A stretch of DNA of 64,000 nt, taken from the NCBI GenBank assembly GCA_964058845.1, contig CAXKVR010000087.1, positions 1 through 64,000 on the forward strand. The letters are read 5' to 3'. The DNA comes from Carex sylvatica (Eukaryota; Streptophyta; Magnoliopsida; Poales; Cyperaceae). Positions 59,678 through 64,000 of this stretch are shown piece by piece; the first letter of the stretch is position 1; each line of letters begins with the position of its first letter. A model generated the notes under the pieces. It saw only the letters and a program-made list of their open reading frames with translations, was not told the origin of the DNA and did no database searches. The position numbers were made by a program, and so were the translations under genes.

Positions 59678-62600
59678 TCAACGGCCGGGCATATGATCGG
59701 GATAATCTGCATGCGAGAAGCGCTGTATCTGATTGCGCTGCCTGTGACCCCTGCCTAGCGGTTCTTCTTCTTGGCTACCCTCAGATGGACGTGGAGTCTC
59801 ATCAAGTGAATGAGATGTGGATGCCCCTGCGTCACCACCAGGTGGACAAGACGTCGATGCCCCTGCATTTTATGTTGCATTACTTTCTTATTATGACACC
59901 CAAAGTTAGAAAAAAAAGTGAAGCTCACCTGCGTACCGACAGATGGACCTCCTAGAAACCAGCTAGTCGTCTGAATCTCACGCTCATGCTGAAAAGTATC
60001 CATAGATAGTCGTTGTGCATACTCCACATCCTCTTGATGCTGCGCATCCAAATAATCATCAAAGGTGCGTGTGCCAAATCCCTGCTCCTGATATTATGCC
60101 CAAGACGGATTGTGTCCACTTTGATCCTGATTGACATGAAACCGCATACACATTTTTAATTCCTAAAAAAATACATGTAATTCATGAAAAATACTTCTTC
60201 TGAACGAAGTACATACCTGTCCGAGATCAAGGCCGTAGCTCGGTCCATGCGGCTGAAAAAGGCTTTCCGGATGCCAAGCTTGCGTCCCCTGATCCTGAGA
60301 TACCTACAATTGAAGGTTAGTTTCATAAGTTGTGGTTTACAAACAAATTTTTTTAAGCCATGCTACAAAATTACCTGTCCGGGGTTTGCGGCTGGATACG
60401 ATGGATTTACTGGTGCAAATGCTTCCTGGTGGATGTATTTTCTCCATTCGGTGCCGTCGTATAACCAATCCTTAAAAGGATCTGGGCCTTCGAATTTAGG
60501 CGGATCAGGATATGGGTACACCCCAATAGGAGTAGGCTCGTCCGATGGAACTGCTTCCCAGTTTTCTGGAACCTCCGCTTCATCCATCAATTGTCGTGCA
60601 AGTGGACCGTAACCTGTATCAGAGCAGAGATGCCAGCCTGTCCTCATTAATTTTTTTCCAACCTTACGCCACCCCTTGGTGAAGAACATCTTGACACCGT
60701 GCGCCAACTCTCCAATCCCAGTCAACGCCTGTACACAAACAGTTTCAATTTTAGCAATTATGACTTATAAATAACTGAACCAACGAGAATAGCAAGTAAA
60801 AATATTTACAGTTCGAGTGATAAGTGGTCCGTGGGGAATGTGTCCACTCGGCCCATGCTCTATTCTGGGGAGCTGCATCGTACGAACCATTACTTCCACG
60901 TGCTGGTTAAACAGATAAACAGATGCCATACATCTCTTCTGGTACCACTTGCGATAACGTGGAAGGTCATTTTGGTCAAACGAGCGACCTTCTCTAATTA
61001 CTTGCGCCTCATATGCAGTAGCCAACTGAACATATGTCACGTGTCTTGTGTTCCAGGACTCATTCTTCTTTGAGCCCAGCATTAACCTGTTCATAATTTT
61101 ATAACAACTTAATACCCAAAATTAACTAACATAAATAAGAAAAATAATAGTGAGTAAACCTTACTTGTGCAACTCAACGTGCGTGTGCCTATTCAGTGGA
61201 TCTGGCACCGGAATCTCTTGAAACAATCCAAATTGCCGCATGCAGCGATCCGGATAAGTATGCTCAACGATCCAATAAAATATCAATGGACCACGATACA
61301 AGTAGTAGGGCTGATAAATTTAGTAAAAATGTGAGTTCTAATTTATAAGTACAGTGACATATAACTAAATTATAACTTGATTGAAACATACCTTTCCCGC
61401 CTGAGTCACTGTCGGAAGCTTGTTGTAGACCCTTCCGTAGGGCTCCCAATTTACACGATCCTCCGTCAAACTTTGAAACTGGTCCCGCGGGATACGTGCA
61501 CCCTGGGTCTTGAAGTGGGAGGATGCGGTGTACTTGTACGGACCACACCATTTGTACGCAAAAGATGGGCATGTGTCAAGTGTTGGAGCGCCCCAGACAG
61601 GTTCCCAGTTTTTAGTTTGAGGCTCAAGCCGGTGAACTGGAAAACGAGTCAACGACCAGTGCTGCAGAAGCATCACCGGACCATGCATAGATCCTCTCCC
61701 GGGGTCGGTAGCGACACATAGATGCCGAAAACAGATACGCAAGAATTGCTCCACCCCAATTGTACTGTACCGGCTGGTCCAAATCCACAATTAGATCGAG
61801 ATACCACAGCGGTATCCTGTCCCCGCCACTGTCCACGAACAAACTGGACGACATCAGGTCCAAGATATATGCACGGACATACCTAGCAAAATTCAATACA
61901 ATGTGAGTACATTATTGATAGTCTAAAACACAAATAAATTGATGTATATATAAATATATATATAATATTTACCACTTCAGTATTTGATCGTCGCGATCTG
62001 CCGGTAGCGTCTTGAATCGTTCACGAAATTTAGATTTCAGAAAAGTCAACTCCATTGTTCTTTCATTTCCCTCATGCCCCCTTTTTTCATAAGATCACTC
62101 TGCTCATGCTCTTTTATCCCTAACAATTCGAAGAGCCGACCTTTTGCAATTCTCCCGTCTGTACTTCCCGTGACTGGGACCCCCGTAATAGGCAAACCCC
62201 ACAAACAGCTCACGTCCTCTAACGTAACTGTAATTTATCAAATAAAAAAATATAAATTTCTTCATTTCAATTATCACTAAATTATCACAAAGCAGTAGTT
62301 TATTTGAAGTAGTTTATTTATGAAGATATTTATTTGAAGTAGTTTTGTAGTTAATACCTGTCATCTCTCCAAATGGAAGATGAAAGGTGTGCATCTCAGG
62401 ATGTCACCGCTCCACAAGTCCGTGTATTAGCGCCGCATCTATTTTTTGTGAGGCATTACTGCGATCTGGTATAAACCCAATCGAATCAAAAATGGCGCGT
62501 ATGCAACGTGGTATGCAGTCTGACAACGGTAGTGCTTCACGTTTATAACCTCCATTTTCTATATTACAAAAAATAAAAAATTAGAAAAATTCAAACAAGA

Positions 62601-62699
62601 TGATATTGCAAAACAAAAAAGTAAATGCTTACCTCATCGGAAGCGTGACACACCCTGTGGTATCCACAACAGATCACTAAAATTATCCCGCGCCATATT
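59678..62699 (-). pseudogene. Plant mobile domain (PMD/MAIN-like) gene, multi-exon, with stops
   Basis: On the minus strand, successive exon-like segments match the plant mobile domain found in MAIN/MAIL1 proteins and in transposons: LPLSDCIPRCIRAIFDSIGF... HTFHLPFGEMT (62561-62360), VTLEDVSCLWGLPITG... FRERFKTLPADRDDQILKW (about 62230-61972), YVRAYILDLM... YNWGGAILAYLFRHLCVATD... RVNWEPYGRVYNKLP (about 61883-61390), IVEHTYPDRCMRQFGLFQEIP (about 61310-61165), LPRYRKWYQKRC... LPRIEHG (61091-60810), and a tail (60730-60372, 60305-60215, 60150-59930, about 59865-59678) ending YPDHMPGR. Donors and acceptors are mostly GT-AG. TGA at 62404-62406 replaces the usual Trp in VERW, and at least two other stops occur. 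It converges on the MULE transposase gene. Start and exon limits are estimates. Confidence 0.82.
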
Positions 62700-63880
62700 T
62701 ACTTTCTCAATGATTTCGTCTGCCACGCTACAAAATTAATTCAAAGTTAATTCATTGTTATTACATTTTTGTAATTATATCTAAATCAATTTAGATTATC
62801 TAAATTATTGTAAATCTATTCGGAACTAATTTGTAATTTTCTAAACTATTTAACACTATTTTAAAATTTTCTAAATTTTTCTATACCGTGTTGGAACTTT
62901 ACTAAATTATTCTAGACTATTTTGCAACTTTCTAAATTATTCGACCACTATTTTAAAATTTTCTAAATTATTCTACACTGTTTTGAAATTTTCTAAATTA
63001 TTCTACACCATTTTAATATTTTACAAATTACTCTAAATCATTTAAAATTTTTCCTAAATTATTGTAAATTACTTTGGAACTTTCTAAATTATTCGGGCAC
63101 CACTTTACATATTTTTAAATTATTTTATACTATTTTGAAATTTTCTAAATTATTCTACATTATTTTGAAACTATTTTGGAACTTTTCTAAACTATTCTAC
63201 AATATTTTGCATATTTTGCAACTTTCTAAATTATTCGGCCACTATTTTAAAATTTTCTAAATTATTCTACACTGTGTTTGAACTTTCTAAATTATTTTTC
63301 ACCATTTTAATATTTTACAAATTACTATAAATTATTTTAAATTTTTTCTAAATTATTGTAAAATATTAAAAAACTTCAAAATTATTTGGGCACCACTTTA
63401 CATATTTTTAAATTATTTTATACTATTTTGGAACCTCCTAAACTATTCTATATTATTTTTAAACTATTTTGGAATTTGTCTAAATTATTTTACAATATTT
63501 TGCAACTTTCTAAATTATTCGGCCACTATTCTAAAATTTTCTAAATATTCTAAATTGTTTTCAAAATTTCTAAACTAATCTAAACTATTTCAAAATAATC
63601 ATAATTATTTCGACAATATTCTAAACAAATAATCTAAATTATTCTCAATTGTTGAACGAATAATCTAAGCAATATTGTAAATTCTAAACAATTTAAACAA
63701 TATTCTAAATAATCTAAATAATAATGCAAATAATTCTAAATAATCTAAACAATATTTCAAATAATTCTAAACAATCTAAACAATATTTCAAATAATTCTA
63801 AGCAATATTTCAAATAATTCAAAATAAACTAAACAATCCTCTAAATAATTCAAAACAATATAATAAATATTCTGAAAAAA
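62700..63880. repeat. AT-rich low-complexity repeat with about 290-bp long-range period
   Basis: Built from TTTCTAAATTATTC and TATTTTGAAATTTTC phrases every 25-40 bp. Longer segments recur: AATTATTCGGCCACTATT near 62936, 63230 and 63516, and GGGCACCACTTTACATATTT near 63093 and 63388. To the right it becomes AATAATCTAAACAATATTC repeats. No gene; the position suits a subterminal region of the MULE. Confidence 0.7.
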
Positions 63881-64000
63881 AAAACATGATTTTTCTCCCA
63901 AAATTCCACTTTTTTTCTCTTCTTTTTCCTTCCTCCTTCCTCCTTTTCTTTCTTCCTTTCTCTCGGCCGCCTTTTTTTTTTTTTCCAATCCGTCGCTCTC
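63881..64000. other. Pyrimidine-rich window end
   Basis: CTTCCTCC-type tracts at 63908-63962 and a T-run at 63971-63984. A minus-strand Lys/Glu-rich frame here is composition-driven and is not called. Confidence 0.5.

Overview
This is a nuclear window from a flowering plant, most probably a eudicot. The evidence is GT-AG intron-split plant gene families (pectin methylesterase, non-specific lipid transfer protein) embedded in AT-rich DNA with nested plant-type transposons: CACTA, Athila-like and Tekay/Del-like Ty3/Gypsy elements, a MULE, a foldback MITE and a SINE-like fragment. I could not assign a species. || Layout, left to right. 1-620 is an inverted piece of a long LTR that interrupts a CACTA element. 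That element (621-6017) holds a broken DUF4216-type transposon protein, palindromic subterminal repeats, a decayed Ulp1/C48-like protease gene and a right terminus ending in TAGTG. 6018-14528 is a large satellite with an 81-bp (27-codon) unit. It is split by an old Athila-like element (14529-26447, 5-bp target duplication GGAGA), which is internally deleted and itself carries a 1,769-bp solo LTR inside its env-like/ATHILA ORF. A 7,639-bp block running from the middle of the Athila pol region, through its 3' LTR and into the satellite, is tandemly duplicated (18902-26540 and 26541-34179) and almost identical in both copies. The rest of the satellite runs to about 35405. || 36363-45713 is a complete, very young Tekay/Del-like Ty3/Gypsy element: 2,295-bp LTRs with one difference seen, AACAC target duplication, and a gag-pol frame broken by one stop. 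It landed 215 bp beyond the 3' end of a minus-strand pectin methylesterase gene that lacks its N-terminal part. A minus-strand type 1 lipid transfer protein gene, which looks intact, follows at 47861-48250. || 48300-51868 is mostly empty intergenic DNA with a 403-bp foldback MITE and a SINE-like fragment. From 51869 there is a CACTA-type terminus with palindromic subterminal arrays. Next come tandem repeats, a MULE (MuDR-type) transposase on the plus strand (56212-59127, one frameshift and one stop) and, convergent to it, a multi-exon plant mobile domain (PMD) gene on the minus strand (59678-62699). The right end of this assembly lies beyond the window; the last 1.3 kb is low-complexity AT-rich repeat. 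|| The host genes are few (PME, LTP). The rest is a layered transposon record: satellite first, then CACTA and Athila insertions, then the solo-LTR insertion in Athila, then the 7.6-kb duplication. The Tekay insertion lies outside the satellite but is of comparably recent date. The best candidates for undescribed biology are (1) a GCGACYCGC motif dispersed through the LTR, gag, pol and leader of the Athila-like element, (2) the MULE transposase plus PMD gene pair sitting inside a CACTA-like terminus, and (3) the 81-bp satellite whose unit is open in one frame.
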